Shown: positions 1 to 8,996 of the stretch, piece by piece
How positions within the stretch are numbered: position 1 is the first letter of the stretch
Layout of the letters: each line of letters starts with the position of its first letter
NCBI GenBank assembly: GCA_016210565.1
Contig: JACQUA010000120.1
Coordinates: 1 to 58,194, forward strand
DNA from: Chloroflexota bacterium
Lineage (GTDB): Bacteria; Chloroflexota; Dehalococcoidia; JACQUA01
Length of the DNA stretch: 58,194 nt
Direction of reading: 5' to 3'
Notes under the pieces: generated by a model
Told to the model about the DNA's origin: nothing
What the model saw: only the letters and a program-made list of their open reading frames with translations
Databases searched by the model: none
Position numbers and translations under genes: made by a program

Positions 1-175
1 GCAGCCCCACCCCAAGCAGACGGTCGAAGGCGGTGCAAAGACACCGGCGCCGTCACCCCGCAAGCCGGCTGCAGATCACCCTTGGAGGAGACCATTACTG
101 ACAAAATCGCTCAACAATTAGACTGACATTTTCCCTTGACAACGACATCTGCCTGCTGTCATCCTGCCATCCCCT

Positions 176-204
176 TTGTTCCGCGTCCCCTTTTCGACTA
201 TAAT
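176..204 (+). promoter_or_regulatory. Putative sigma-70 promoter of the acyl-CoA synthetase gene
   Basis: A perfect TATAAT lies at 199-204 with TTGTTC at 176-181, 17 bases upstream. It points at the start codon at 287 and predicts a leader of about 75 bases. A second TTGACA at 136-141 has no good -10 partner. The rest of 1-286 shows no gene. Confidence 0.45.
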
Positions 205-286
205 ATGTGCTGAACGACCTTTGGAAGCACCGCCTCCCCACCCGCCCAGTCCAGATTCCAGAGCCAAACCTTAAGCAAGGAGAATA

Positions 287-1855
287 ATGAACACCGTCGA
301 TTTCCTGAACATCGCCGCGGCCGTCGTCCCCGACCGTCCCGCAGTCATCTTTGAAGGGAAGAAGTTCACCTTCGCGGATGTCGCGGAGCGCTCCAACCGC
401 TTGGCCGGCGCCATGATGAAACTCGGTATTCAAAGGGGAAGCCGGGTGGCCATCCTGCAGGTGAACACCAACCAGTTCGTGGAGGCCTATTTCGCCGCCG
501 CCAAGATAGGAGCCATCTTCGTCCCACTGAACTTCCGGGCCAAGGAAGACGAACTCACCTACATGATCAACTACGCCGAGGCGGACCTCATCTTCTGCGG
601 CGACCGCTACGCCGACATGGTGATGAAGATGAAGCCGAGCCTCAAGACAGTGAAGCATTACGTTTCGCTGGACGTGAAGCGCCCGGATATGCTCTTTTAC
701 AACGACCTCCTGGCCCAGGGTTCGCCCGAAGAGGTCTGCACCGAGATCAATGACAATGATACTACCATCCTGATGTTCACCGCCGGCACCACCGGCCGGC
801 CCAAGGGCGTTCCGCAGACCCACAACTCCTTCGGCGTCTATGCCCTCCAGAACGTCGAGCCCGTCAGTCCCGACGTGGCCGAGGTGAACATCCTCACGGT
901 ACCCCTTTACCACGTGGCCGGAATCCAGGCCATGCTGGCGGCTACCTATGGCGGACGCACCATCGCCATGATGCGGCAGTTTGAGACCAAAGAGTGGATG
1001 GAAACCGTGCAGCGGGAAAAGGCCAACCGCGCCATGCTGGTGCCGACCATGCTCAAATGGATTATCGACAGCCCGGATTTCAACAAATACGACCTTTCCA
1101 GCCTGAAGGTCATTACCTACGGCGCAGCCTCCATGCCCTTCGAAGTCATCAAGAAGGCCATCGAGGTCCTCCCGGGGGTCAGATTCATCAACGCCTTCGG
1201 CCAAACCGAGACCTCGTCCACCATCACCACCCTCGGACCGGAGGACCACGTCATTGAAGGGACGCCGGAGGAAAGAGAAAAGAAACTGCGGCGGCTGCAG
1301 TCGTCCATAGGCAGGCCCATGTCGGACGTGGAAATGAGGGTCATCGGCGAAAACGGCAGTCCGCTGCCGCCGGGCGAGGTGGGCGAAATCGTGGCCCGCG
1401 GCCCCAGGATCATGAGCGGCTACTGGAAGGATGCCGAGAAGACCGCCAAAGCCTTTACCAGAGATGGCTGGCTGCGCACCAACGACATGGGCTGGATGGA
1501 CGAGGACGGCTATTTCTACCTGGCGGGACGCGGCGATGACATGATCATCCGGGGCGGCGAAAACATCTCCCCCGAAGAGGTGGAAAATGTTATCTATGCC
1601 CACCCGAAAATTGAAGAGTGTGCGGTCATCGGCATCCCCGATACCGAGTGGGGCCAGCAGATCTGCGCCGTGGTGGTCACCAAAAAGGGCGAGGACTGTG
1701 CGCCGGAAGAGGTCATGGAGTTCTGCAAAGCGAAGATCGCCAGTTTCAAGCGCCCGGCCTACGTGGTGTTCTGCGATGTGCTGCCCCGGAACCCCATGGG
1801 CAAGATCCTGAAGAAGCAGCTCCGCGAGCAGTACGGGCCGGTCTACAAGAAGTAG
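287..1855 (+). CDS. AMP-dependent acyl-CoA synthetase (long-chain or aromatic acid CoA ligase family)
   Basis: A 522-residue ANL-superfamily ligase that would activate a carboxylic acid to its CoA thioester through an acyl-adenylate in the cytoplasm. The phosphate-binding loop MFTAGTTGRPKG is near residue 165. The A8 hinge region reads GRGDDMIIRGGENISPEE near residue 410, and the C-terminal catalytic lysine sits in NPMGKILKK. Length is normal for the family. The ATG at 287 follows AAGGAGAAT and fits the conserved N-terminus. The substrate cannot be read from sequence; fatty acids, phenylacetate-like or benzoate-like acids are all possible. The benzoyl-CoA reductase operon 20 kb away makes an aromatic acid attractive but unproven. 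Confidence 0.9.
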   Translation: MNTVDFLNIAAAVVPDRPAVIFEGKKFTFADVAERSNRLAGAMMKLGIQRGSRVAILQVNTNQFVEAYFAAAKIGAIFVPLNFRAKEDELTYMINYAEADLIFCGDRYADMVMKMKPSLKTVKHYVSLDVKRPDMLFYNDLLAQGSPEEVCTEINDNDTTILMFTAGTTGRPKGVPQTHNSFGVYALQNVEPVSPDVAEVNILTVPLYHVAGIQAMLAATYGGRTIAMMRQFETKEWMETVQREKANRAMLVPTMLKWIIDSPDFNKYDLSSLKVITYGAASMPFEVIKKAIEVLPGVRFINAFGQTETSSTITTLGPEDHVIEGTPEEREKKLRRLQSSIGRPMSDVEMRVIGENGSPLPPGEVGEIVARGPRIMSGYWKDAEKTAKAFTRDGWLRTNDMGWMDEDGYFYLAGRGDDMIIRGGENISPEEVENVIYAHPKIEECAVIGIPDTEWGQQICAVVVTKKGEDCAPEEVMEFCKAKIASFKRPAYVVFCDVLPRNPMGKILKKQLREQYGPVYKK

Positions 1856-2040
1856 CGAGTAGTGAGTAGGCAGTAGGGGCACGGCGCCCGTGCCCTGCTC
1901 GTAGCGGCACGCTGCTGCGTGCCCCCTCCCCCTGGCGCCATGCCGCACGGCGCCTGTCTCCCCACCGGTAGCACGGGCATCCTGCCCCTACCTGCGGGCT
2001 TCCAGCCCGAACTACCGCCAACCGTGGGGCGGGGTCCCCG
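1856..2040. repeat. Cluster of short palindromic repeats
   Basis: The gap between two convergent genes is built of back-to-back hairpins: GGGCACGGCGCCCGTGCC, GTAGCGGCACGCTGCTGCGTGCC-like, a GGTAGCACGGGCAT...CCTACC unit and CGGGCTTCCAGCCCG. Related units recur at 3580, 36205, 45880 and 46510. No coding sequence is seen. These resemble REP/MITE-type intergenic palindromes and may also act as bidirectional terminators. Confidence 0.6.
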
Positions 2041-3489
2041 CTATATCAGGTTGGCCTGTCTTCCCTCGTGGTTTATGGTCGCCGCCTTAGGTGGAGGCAT
2101 CGGTGAAGGGATGTTTGGCCTTTTGCCCTGGAATATGTCTGCTATGGTCAGTATCTGGAGGCGGGGAAACTTCTTTTGCCAGATTGGCGACTCATAGAAG
2201 CCAGCGGCCGCAGCTTCGGTCACCATAGGCTCAGTGGGAGACTCCAGTGTCAATAGAATCCCCAGAGGGTCGTTGTTCGCCTCGATTACCCCGCGGAGCT
2301 CCCGCAAGATACCGACCCCCACCTTGCCGCTTTTCACAGATACAACTATCCTTTTCAGTTTCTTGTCTGGTGTGTCCACCAGGGGTATCACCCCGTCCAC
2401 TCCCTTGTCTGCCCCCTTCTTCTTTTCACCCATCGGCCTGGCGTCGATGAGGGATAGGGCCCACCATTGGAACTGGTACCGGTTCTGCCTGGCCAGTTCC
2501 TGAGCCGAAGGCAGGTCCATCGGCTCGCCAATTATCTCTAAACGTATGCCGGGGAAGTGGTCCTGGAGCCGTCGCTTCATCACCGCAATGGCCAGGTGGG
2601 TGATGTCAATACCTATCCACTTACGGTCAAGCTTGTGAGAAGCGACTAGGGCTGTGCCGCATCCGCAAAAAGGGTCAAGAACAACGTCGCCCTCTTTGGA
2701 ACTCGCGGACACGATTCTCTCCAGCAGAGCCAGGGGTTTTTCCGTGGGAAATAGCTGTTTGATCGGGGGCACACGTCCTATGTCCCAGACATCGTCCTGC
2801 CGGACTCCAAGCGAGTCCTCTTCCATGGTGGCTGAGGGGATTCGCTGGCCGGTTTGATCGCGCCCGGAAATTATCTTTTTGGTCCCGAACCTCTGCAAAG
2901 TGGACGCCGCTCTTTCCATAAAGAGCTGGTTAAACGTTCGAGCCAGGGATTCAGATTTGGAATAAAAGAAAATGATGTCGTGGTTACGCTGGAACTGCAA
3001 CCTGCCTGTCGGCCATTTCCGGTAATGCCATACGATTTCGTTTCGAAAGTTCCTGGGGCCGAATATCTGGTCTAGTACCAGCTTGAGATAGTGGCTCATG
3101 GTGGGGTCGCAATGCAGGTATACGGAGCCGGTCGCTTTGAGCACCCGGTGGAGTTCGGTCAACCTGGTAGCCATCATCACCAGGTAGGCCATGACGTCGT
3201 TGGCGCCGATGCCCTCGCGCATGGCGGAGATGAGCTTGGCCAACCTCATAGACGACGTGTCTATGACCTCCTGGTACGCAGCCTCTGCTTGGGCATCCCA
3301 TCGCCAGGTGTCTTCGAAAGCCTTTACCTGCGCCGGCGACCATTGACTGTCATCCTCTTTGAAGAGAATATTGTAGTCTTTCTTGCTGTTGAAAGGAGGG
3401 TCAAGGTAGATGAGGTCGACCGACCCGTCAGGAATATATTTGCGCAGGATGTCTAGATTGTCGCCGTAGTACAGAACATTGGTTTCCAT
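2041..3489 (-). CDS. DNA methyltransferase (N4/N6, beta class) with C-terminal Mrr-like nuclease domain
   Basis: A 482-residue protein predicted to methylate adenine N6 or cytosine N4 in a specific DNA site. Catalytic motif IV DPPF is at residues 30-33. The AdoMet-binding motif DPFCGCGTA is at about 272-280, after motif IV, which is the beta-class order. Residues 355-470 form a separate domain with GADKGVDGVI and IVVSVKSG spaced like the D...(Q/E)xK core of Mrr-type PD-(D/E)xK nucleases (D365, K386). No separate restriction, specificity or helicase gene lies beside it. It could therefore be a single-chain restriction-modification enzyme, or a methylase whose second domain only binds DNA. A family with this architecture exists; the cleavage activity is inference. 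Confidence 0.85.
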   Translation of the reverse strand: METNVLYYGDNLDILRKYIPDGSVDLIYLDPPFNSKKDYNILFKEDDSQWSPAQVKAFEDTWRWDAQAEAAYQEVIDTSSMRLAKLISAMREGIGANDVMAYLVMMATRLTELHRVLKATGSVYLHCDPTMSHYLKLVLDQIFGPRNFRNEIVWHYRKWPTGRLQFQRNHDIIFFYSKSESLARTFNQLFMERAASTLQRFGTKKIISGRDQTGQRIPSATMEEDSLGVRQDDVWDIGRVPPIKQLFPTEKPLALLERIVSASSKEGDVVLDPFCGCGTALVASHKLDRKWIGIDITHLAIAVMKRRLQDHFPGIRLEIIGEPMDLPSAQELARQNRYQFQWWALSLIDARPMGEKKKGADKGVDGVIPLVDTPDKKLKRIVVSVKSGKVGVGILRELRGVIEANNDPLGILLTLESPTEPMVTEAAAAGFYESPIWQKKFPRLQILTIADIFQGKRPNIPSPMPPPKAATINHEGRQANLI

Positions 3490-3579
3490 TTAGGGCCCCC
3501 AATTGGTCAGGACGTTGCGCCTTTCGCCTTTTGTTTACCGCACCATTATACTGCAATCGCCTGGCGGGGCTTCTGCCTG

Positions 3580-3612
3580 CCGGTGGTACGGGCAAGGTGC
3601 CCGTACTACCGG
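3580..3612. repeat. Intergenic hairpin (CGGGCA/TGCCCG family)
   Basis: The arms CCGGTGGTACGGGCA and TGCCCGTACTACCGG pair with one mismatch around a 3-base loop. The hairpin overlaps the last codons of the isochorismatase-fold gene on the minus strand. It lacks a T-run, so it looks like a dispersed palindrome rather than a classic terminator. Confidence 0.55.
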
Positions 3613-4313
3613 CCGAAACTTATCATCCCCAACTCGGTGAGGTGGACCCTCTGCGCCACCCCGCCCGGCAGCACCGTCAACTGGAACAAGGAATAGTGGT
3701 GCTCGTACGGCGTCCAGGACACGACGCCGTCCGCGGGCGCCACCACCTCGTAGTTGTAGCGCTGGGCGGCGTCGGTGGCCGTGTAGAGGACAGCGAAGTT
3801 GGCGGAGGAACCGGTGACGATAACCGTCTTGATCCCCTTTGCAGAAAGGATTTTCTGGAGTTCCCCGTCGACGAATTTACTGTAGCCGTCGGGATAGATC
3901 ACCGGCTCTTCAGGACGGGCGTCGAAGGTGGGAAAGACAGCGCCCTCCGGCTTACCTTTCTGCTGGTGGATGATAGTGTAGACCACAAACACGCCCGCCT
4001 GCCTGGCCTTCTTCAGGAAATCGGTTATCACAGGCACCAGGCGGTGGCACGGAATGCGCGGGTCGGCGCAACGAGCGCCCAGGTCGAGCACCAGCAGGGC
4101 CGTGGTTTTGGCGTCCAGCGTGAGCCTCTCCGGGGAAGGCAGCGCGGGCCGGGCCTCGGACAACTCGTGCCGGCATTCTTCCACCTGGGCCTCCAGCACC
4201 CTTACCCTTTTTTCCAGTCTGGTGATGGTTGACCTGGCCACCTCCAGGGCCCGCCTGCCGGTTTCCCGCTCGATGGCCACGGATGTATGCTCCATGTTGT
4301 TGGTTTTTTCCAT
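3606..4313 (-). CDS. Isochorismatase-fold cysteine hydrolase homologue with N-terminal coiled coil, catalytic Cys missing
   Basis: A 235-residue protein. Residues 1-60 are charged and heptad-like (coiled coil); residues 68-230 carry the isochorismatase/nicotinamidase fold. The family uses an Asp-Lys-Cys triad. Asp is in LLVLDLGARC (D77) and Lys is likely in YSKF (K146). The segment that normally reads GxxTxxCVxxTxxDA here reads GSSANFAVLYTATDA, so the nucleophilic Cys position is Ala174. The hydrolase chemistry is therefore probably lost or changed. The ATG at 4313 follows AAAGGAGGAGCA, a strong ribosome site. The minus-strand gene order suggests loose grouping with the GlcD-type oxidase upstream, 174 bases apart. 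Substrate unknown. Confidence 0.8.
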   Translation of the reverse strand: MEKTNNMEHTSVAIERETGRRALEVARSTITRLEKRVRVLEAQVEECRHELSEARPALPSPERLTLDAKTTALLVLDLGARCADPRIPCHRLVPVITDFLKKARQAGVFVVYTIIHQQKGKPEGAVFPTFDARPEEPVIYPDGYSKFVDGELQKILSAKGIKTVIVTGSSANFAVLYTATDAAQRYNYEVVAPADGVVSWTPYEHHYSLFQLTVLPGGVAQRVHLTELGMISFGR

Positions 4314-4487
4314 TGCTCCTCCTTTTGCAGGGCGTCGCCCTGCGCGGCTAATACAAAAGGCACAAATGATGCGGCATGGCCCAAACCGTGGCAGCTTGAT
4401 TCATCAAGGCTTCGGACGGGTTTGACAAATCAAACCGCAAGGGGATCGGAATTGGGCCATCGTGCTGCAAGTCCTATTGCGTTTGTA

Positions 4488-5891
4488 CTAGAATAGTTTG
4501 CCGGGGTTGAGGATGTTGTCCGGGTCCAGGGCGTGCTTTATCGCTTTCATCACCCCCAGCAGTTCCGGGCTGGCGAAAGCCTGGAAATAGGGCCTTTTGT
4601 CAAATCCCAGGCCATGCTCGCCGGAGATGGCGCCTCCCATCTCGATGGCTGTTTCGTAAATCGCTTTCATCAGCGCCGGAAGCCTCGTCTCCCAATCTTG
4701 GGGGCTTAATCCCCGCCCCACCGGGTGCAGGTGCACGTTGCCGTCTCCGGCATGGCCGTAGGCGATCACTTCGATGCCGTGCCTTCGGGCAAGGTCTTTG
4801 ACCTGCCCGAGAAACCGTGGAATCAGGCTGCGCGGGACCACGGTGTCGATCAGTTCCACTCGGCCGAGCCGCCTTATCACCTGGTAGAACTTCTCCCTGG
4901 CATCGAGAAGGTCCCTTCCGGACTTTTCGGACGGCGGGACAAAGACGTCGACAGCGTGGTGACGCCGTACGGCGTTTTCGATCTGGCGAGAGGCTTGCAG
5001 GACTTCCTCCCGGCTGTTCCCTTCGAGGATTATCAACAGAAACGCCCCGTGCCGGCTGCAAGGAATTTCCCTGCCGGTATATTCTTCGGCAAGCTGGATG
5101 ATGTCACGCTCCATGAACTCCAGGCCGGCCGGGATGATGCTGCACCGCAAGATATCCGGCACCGCTTCTATGGCCGTTTCCAGGCCGGGAAAAGGAACGA
5201 ACAGGATTTCGCGGCTTGCCGGCGGATAACCCAGCCGGAGCGTGGCCTTTGTTATGACGGCCAGGGTACCCTCGGACCCGGTCAGGAGCTGTGTAAAGTC
5301 GTAGCCGGTGGTGCATTTGACGAATTTGCCGCCAGCGTTGACCACCTGTCCGCCGGCCAGGACGGCCTCCAGCCCCAGCACGAAATGGCGCGTTACCCCG
5401 TACTTGACCGCCCTCATGCCGCCGGCGTTGGTGGCGATGTTGCCGCCCAGTGTGGCGCTCTTCTCCCCGGGGTAGACCGGATAGCTTAGTCCCCTGGCTC
5501 CGGCCGCCTCCTGCAAAGCGCCGAGGGTGACGCCTGGTTCCACCACCGCCATTTGATTTGTCTCGTCGATTTCCAGGATGCGGTCCATCTTTTCCAGGGA
5601 AAGGACAATGCCGCCGTGGAGAGGGATGCAGCCGCCGCTCAACCCCGTCCCCCCTCCCCGGGGCGTCACCGGGATGCGATGGCGTGATGCCAGGCGCATG
5701 ATTCCGGAAACGATATCGGCGTCCCTGGCGATGACAACCGCTCCGGGGCGGTAGGGCCGCCGGTGAGCCATCTCGTCAAGTGAGTACTTTTCCAGGTCTT
5801 CGGCCGAAGTCAGAACATTGCCGCGCCCGGCTATCCTTTCCAGCGAGGTCATCAGGGTAGGGGTCAGGTACTGATAGGCTTTTGTGCTCAT
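4488..5891 (-). CDS. FAD-linked oxidase, GlcD / D-lactate dehydrogenase family
   Basis: A 467-residue flavoprotein expected to oxidise a 2-hydroxy acid such as D-lactate or glycolate to the 2-oxo acid. The PCMH-type FAD domain is at the N-terminus, with GGGTGLSGG near residue 77, GGNIATNAGG near 150 and LLTGSEGTL near 200. The C-terminal FAD-oxidase domain carries YGHAGDGNVHLHPVG and SGEHGLGFDKR, both hallmarks of this family. Length is typical. No GlcE/GlcF or LldEG partner and no Fe-S subunit is adjacent, so the electron acceptor is unknown. The start at 5891 (ATGAGCACAAAAGCC) has only a weak ribosome site. Confidence 0.9.
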   Translation of the reverse strand: MSTKAYQYLTPTLMTSLERIAGRGNVLTSAEDLEKYSLDEMAHRRPYRPGAVVIARDADIVSGIMRLASRHRIPVTPRGGGTGLSGGCIPLHGGIVLSLEKMDRILEIDETNQMAVVEPGVTLGALQEAAGARGLSYPVYPGEKSATLGGNIATNAGGMRAVKYGVTRHFVLGLEAVLAGGQVVNAGGKFVKCTTGYDFTQLLTGSEGTLAVITKATLRLGYPPASREILFVPFPGLETAIEAVPDILRCSIIPAGLEFMERDIIQLAEEYTGREIPCSRHGAFLLIILEGNSREEVLQASRQIENAVRRHHAVDVFVPPSEKSGRDLLDAREKFYQVIRRLGRVELIDTVVPRSLIPRFLGQVKDLARRHGIEVIAYGHAGDGNVHLHPVGRGLSPQDWETRLPALMKAIYETAIEMGGAISGEHGLGFDKRPYFQAFASPELLGVMKAIKHALDPDNILNPGKLF

Positions 5892-5901
5892 TCAAGAGGG
5901 A

Positions 5902-5990
5902 TTTCACCGCAGAGACGCAGCGGGCGCCGAGAATCTTTGCAGTGTGCCGGCATCGTCCTTCTCTGCGTGCTCTGCGCCTCTGCGGTGAGA
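5902..5990. repeat. Palindromic intergenic repeat (CACCGCAGAGACGCAG family)
   Basis: TTTCACCGCAGAGACGCAG at the left is mirrored by CTCTGCGCCTCTGCGGTGAGA at the right, giving an imperfect inverted repeat of about 88 bases upstream of the GlcD-type gene. This type of element is dispersed in many environmental bacterial genomes. Confidence 0.5.
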
Positions 5991-6062
5991 AAAGCGTACA
6001 CGATGGGCGACCAGCGCCCTGAAGCAATCGCTTGCCGTTTCAACTCCCCCGAAGGGGCCGCC

Positions 6063-6743
6063 TCATTCCCGCACGGGCGACACCCAGATTACCCCGGCCG
6101 TGGCGGTACCCAGGGACACCAGGCGGTCGCCCCGGGCGAGGGTCAGAGTTCCGGCGTGGATGGCTACCTCCTTCACCACAAAGAAGGCCCCCGGGACGAT
6201 TCCGTTCGTCTCCAGGAACTGGAGGAAGTCGTGATGGCGCACCGATTCTTCAGAGAGCCTTTGCACGACTATCTTCGTTCCTTCCGGCACAGTGTCCAGC
6301 GGGACCCCCGTCAGGGGCTGAATGCTGTCATCCTGCGGAATCGGGTTCCCGTGGGGGCAGGCAGCCGGATGCCCCAGGGTATCGTACAGCTTCTCCTCGA
6401 CCGTGGCCGAAATGCCGTGCTCCATGAGACAGGCTTCGTCATGGACTTCGTGCCAGGGGACTTTGAGGACATCGGCCAGCAGGCGCTCGGCCAGCCTGTG
6501 CCGGCGCACTACGGTGAGGGCCAGTTTCCTGCCCTTGTCCGTAAAGCCGATGGCCTTCTGCGGGCCGATGACGATAAGACCGTCCCGTTTCATCCGGCGG
6601 AGGGTGGCGGCGATGGTGGGTGGCGTGAGGCCCAGCCGCTCCGCCAGGCGGGCGGCCAAGACCTTCTTCCCCTCCAACTCCATGTTCAGCATGGATTCGA
6701 GGTATTCTTCTACCCGGGGCGTAATGACTGTTTTCTCGGCCAT
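6063..6743 (-). CDS. DtxR/MntR-family metal-dependent transcriptional regulator
   Basis: A 226-residue regulator predicted to sense Fe(II) or Mn(II). The N-terminal winged helix covers residues 7-65, with the recognition segment LAERLGLTPPTIAATLRRM. The metal-binding and dimerisation domain has HDEACLMEHGIS and GHPAACPHGNPIP. The C-terminal 75 residues form the SH3/FeoA-like domain. Length matches full-length DtxR/IdeR proteins. It lies two genes from bacterioferritin, so iron homeostasis is a reasonable guess. Possible targets are the inverted repeats upstream of that ferritin, but these do not match a known DtxR box. An FeoAB transporter is not in the window. Confidence 0.9.
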   Translation of the reverse strand: MAEKTVITPRVEEYLESMLNMELEGKKVLAARLAERLGLTPPTIAATLRRMKRDGLIVIGPQKAIGFTDKGRKLALTVVRRHRLAERLLADVLKVPWHEVHDEACLMEHGISATVEEKLYDTLGHPAACPHGNPIPQDDSIQPLTGVPLDTVPEGTKIVVQRLSEESVRHHDFLQFLETNGIVPGAFFVVKEVAIHAGTLTLARGDRLVSLGTATAGVIWVSPVRE

Positions 6744-6986
6744 TTCTCTAGAAGCTGACAGCTAACAACTAGGGAAGAATCCAGAAGTCGGAATACAAGC
6801 CTGACCGTGAGTCGCCCACCCTCGATTCTGAATTCTACCGATGCTGCCTAATGCTATCACAGTTTAGTGGAAAATTCCTGCAGTACTTTCCCTGGATCTT
6901 TTGCCGAACCTGTCAGACAATAACTCAATAACTCAATAACTCAAGAAACTCAAGGAACCCTCCGACCTTTTAACCTTATAAACCTT
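6744..6986. other. Intergenic gap with simple tandem sequence
   Basis: No gene is seen. Between about 6918 and 6960 there is a run of ACTCAATA-type units (AATAACTCAATAACTCAA) followed by AACCTTTTAACC-type units. The same low-complexity motif recurs at 9698-9740 and 37603-37665. Confidence 0.5.
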
Positions 6987-8756
6987 TTAACCGTCCAGCC
7001 TCACCGCTTTGTCCAGGATGCCGTCATAACTGGAGACACCGGAAAAGAGGCGCAACTGGTCGAACTTGATCCGCGGCGGCGGACAGGGATAACCATCGGA
7101 CGCCAGGGGGCTGCAGGTGATCTCTATGCGGCCGCCGGCGTTCCTGGCGATGATATGCTTGAGCCAGTTCTTGTTGTCGGTCTCCGGGAAGTCCTCCCGG
7201 AGGGAAGCGCCCCGGGTCTCCCGGCGGTGGATGCCGGCGATGCAGACAGCACGGGCCACCTCCAGGAAATTGCGAAGCGTGTGGACTCTGGCCAGATCTG
7301 CCGGGTCCCTGGCCGGAGTCCGCGGCAGGTCTTCGGCCAGCATCCTCTCGATATCGGCGACGGCCTTTGTCAATCTTTCCTCGTGCTTGACCAGGCCGAT
7401 GCCTTCTCTGGCGATAACCTCGGACTTTTTCCAGGCATCGTCATAGGTGGGGCCGTCCCGAACCCTTAGAGGCGCCAGGATAGTCTCTGTCAAAGCCCGG
7501 GCCTGCTCCGTATTGATCTCAGGCAACGGCACACCCGAAGTGGACCTGCCGGCGCTTTCCCCCGCCCAGGCCCCGACCACCGCCCCGCCCGGCAGGGCGC
7601 CCACAAACGAACCGGCGTTGTCCGAATCGTCCCCGGCGGCGTACAGCCCCGGAATGCTGGTCTCCCCGCGCTCGTTGACCTTCGTCCCACCCTCCCCGGT
7701 CTGGAGGATGGGATATGTCCAGACCGTGTACTCCAGTTTGTCCCTGGTGATATCCTTGCCGGCCGCCTCAACCCTGGCTATGACCAGGGGAACGGCTGCC
7801 CTGACGAGCCTCACCTGTTCCGGGGTAAAGTGGGTCATGTCAAGACCGATCGGGCCTCGCCCTTCCCTGATTTCCTTCAGGGTGGCCGCGGTCAGCAGCC
7901 ATCTTTCCGTCTGCTCTTTCCGGAGGGGGTCGTATTTCTCCATGTAGCGCTCGCCCGGCCGGTTGGTCATGATGGCACCCTGGCCCATGATGATGTTTAT
8001 GGTTGACCCAACCATGGCATAGACGGGCCGGACGCCTCTGACCTTGGAAAGGTCGAGGCCGGTCATCGCGGCGCCGGCGCGAAGGGCCATGGCGTGGCCG
8101 TCCCCGCCCTGGTAGTGCGGCACGTGCTCCGCATAGGGCAGCTTCCAGGCGCCGCAACATAGTATGGTGGCCTTACTTCGGACCACGTAGATATCGCCTG
8201 TGGCGGTGTCCAGCCCGATGGCGCCGACGACTTTGCCCGTAGTCGGAAGCTGGCCGTCCGAGGTCAGCAGGTCGCAGATGAGAAGACGGTTCATGACCCT
8301 GGCGCCGGCGCGCTGCACCTGGGCCGCCAGGGCCGACATCAACTGGCCGCCGCTGCCGGACAGGACGGCGACGCGGGTGGCGATGTTCCCATGCCCCTTG
8401 ACCCGCACCAGCCTGTTGTCCTTTTTCTCGAAATGGACCCCCCAACCCGCCATCTCTTCCAGTCGTCGATAGGTTTCCGGGAGGGCCCTGGCCGACACGA
8501 GCTGGTCGGCCAGGTAGGTCCGCCCGAGGCTGCCTTCTTTGATGGCGTCTTCGATGTTGTCTTCCTGCGGATGGAAATGATGGAAAACACCGGAAGCCAT
8601 AGAAGAGGCGCCGCTCCGGCCGGAAGTCGCCCTGTCCGCCACGACCACCTCCACCCCTGCCTGCCTGGCCTTGATAGCAGCCAGGGCGCCGGCAATGCCG
8701 CTGCCGACTACCAGGACATCCGTTTCGATGACGTTGCCCAGTTTGTCTGAGGACAT
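6987..8756 (-). CDS. FAD-dependent oxidoreductase, fumarate reductase / succinate dehydrogenase flavoprotein family
   Basis: A 589-residue flavoprotein. The N-terminal dinucleotide-binding motif VLVVGSGIAGALAAI begins near residue 15. SGRSGASSMASG near 45 corresponds to the FAD-contact loop, and GLYAAGD near 375 is the second FAD motif. The C-terminal helical domain of SdhA/AprA/NadB proteins follows. The active-site region where fumarate reductases keep a histidine reads ILQTGEGGTKVN, so fumarate itself may not be the substrate. No iron-sulfur or membrane-anchor subunit is adjacent. AprA-like or aspartate-oxidase-like roles are alternatives. The family is clear; the substrate is unknown. Confidence 0.85.
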   Translation of the reverse strand: MSSDKLGNVIETDVLVVGSGIAGALAAIKARQAGVEVVVADRATSGRSGASSMASGVFHHFHPQEDNIEDAIKEGSLGRTYLADQLVSARALPETYRRLEEMAGWGVHFEKKDNRLVRVKGHGNIATRVAVLSGSGGQLMSALAAQVQRAGARVMNRLLICDLLTSDGQLPTTGKVVGAIGLDTATGDIYVVRSKATILCCGAWKLPYAEHVPHYQGGDGHAMALRAGAAMTGLDLSKVRGVRPVYAMVGSTINIIMGQGAIMTNRPGERYMEKYDPLRKEQTERWLLTAATLKEIREGRGPIGLDMTHFTPEQVRLVRAAVPLVIARVEAAGKDITRDKLEYTVWTYPILQTGEGGTKVNERGETSIPGLYAAGDDSDNAGSFVGALPGGAVVGAWAGESAGRSTSGVPLPEINTEQARALTETILAPLRVRDGPTYDDAWKKSEVIAREGIGLVKHEERLTKAVADIERMLAEDLPRTPARDPADLARVHTLRNFLEVARAVCIAGIHRRETRGASLREDFPETDNKNWLKHIIARNAGGRIEITCSPLASDGYPCPPPRIKFDQLRLFSGVSSYDGILDKAVRLDG

Positions 8757-8839
8757 GGGGTTTCGGTGGCAGGGTCGGGCAAGGGCGGTGGCGGATCAGG
8801 GATGTCGGCCGAGACCCGTGAAAGCACCGGGAGAACGGA

Positions 8840-8902
8840 ACCACGAATGGACACTAATGAACACGAAATAAAGGATAAGTATAATTAGTGTCTACTCGTG
8901 GT
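8840..8902. repeat. Imperfect hairpin, CACGA...TCGTG family
   Basis: ACCACGAATGGACACTAAT and ATTAGTGTCTACTCGTGGT are 19-base arms, inverted with two mismatches, flanking an A-rich centre. It sits between bacterioferritin and the flavoprotein gene. It resembles the palindromes at 40345 and 40789. Confidence 0.6.
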
Positions 8903-8996
8903 CGAAGTCAAAAAACATGGCCCGCCAGCGCCGGGCCATGTCATCAGCCGTGAGGACAGGTCCAGCCCGGGCGATTCAGTTTTGCCGCCGGCCCCG

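Noticed and set aside
95..1948. Long open frame antisense to the acyl-CoA synthetase (617 codons)
   Set aside because: It lies wholly opposite a clear enzyme gene with conserved motifs, has low-complexity His/Gly/Asp-rich composition and no family signature. High GC in third positions keeps the opposite frame open.
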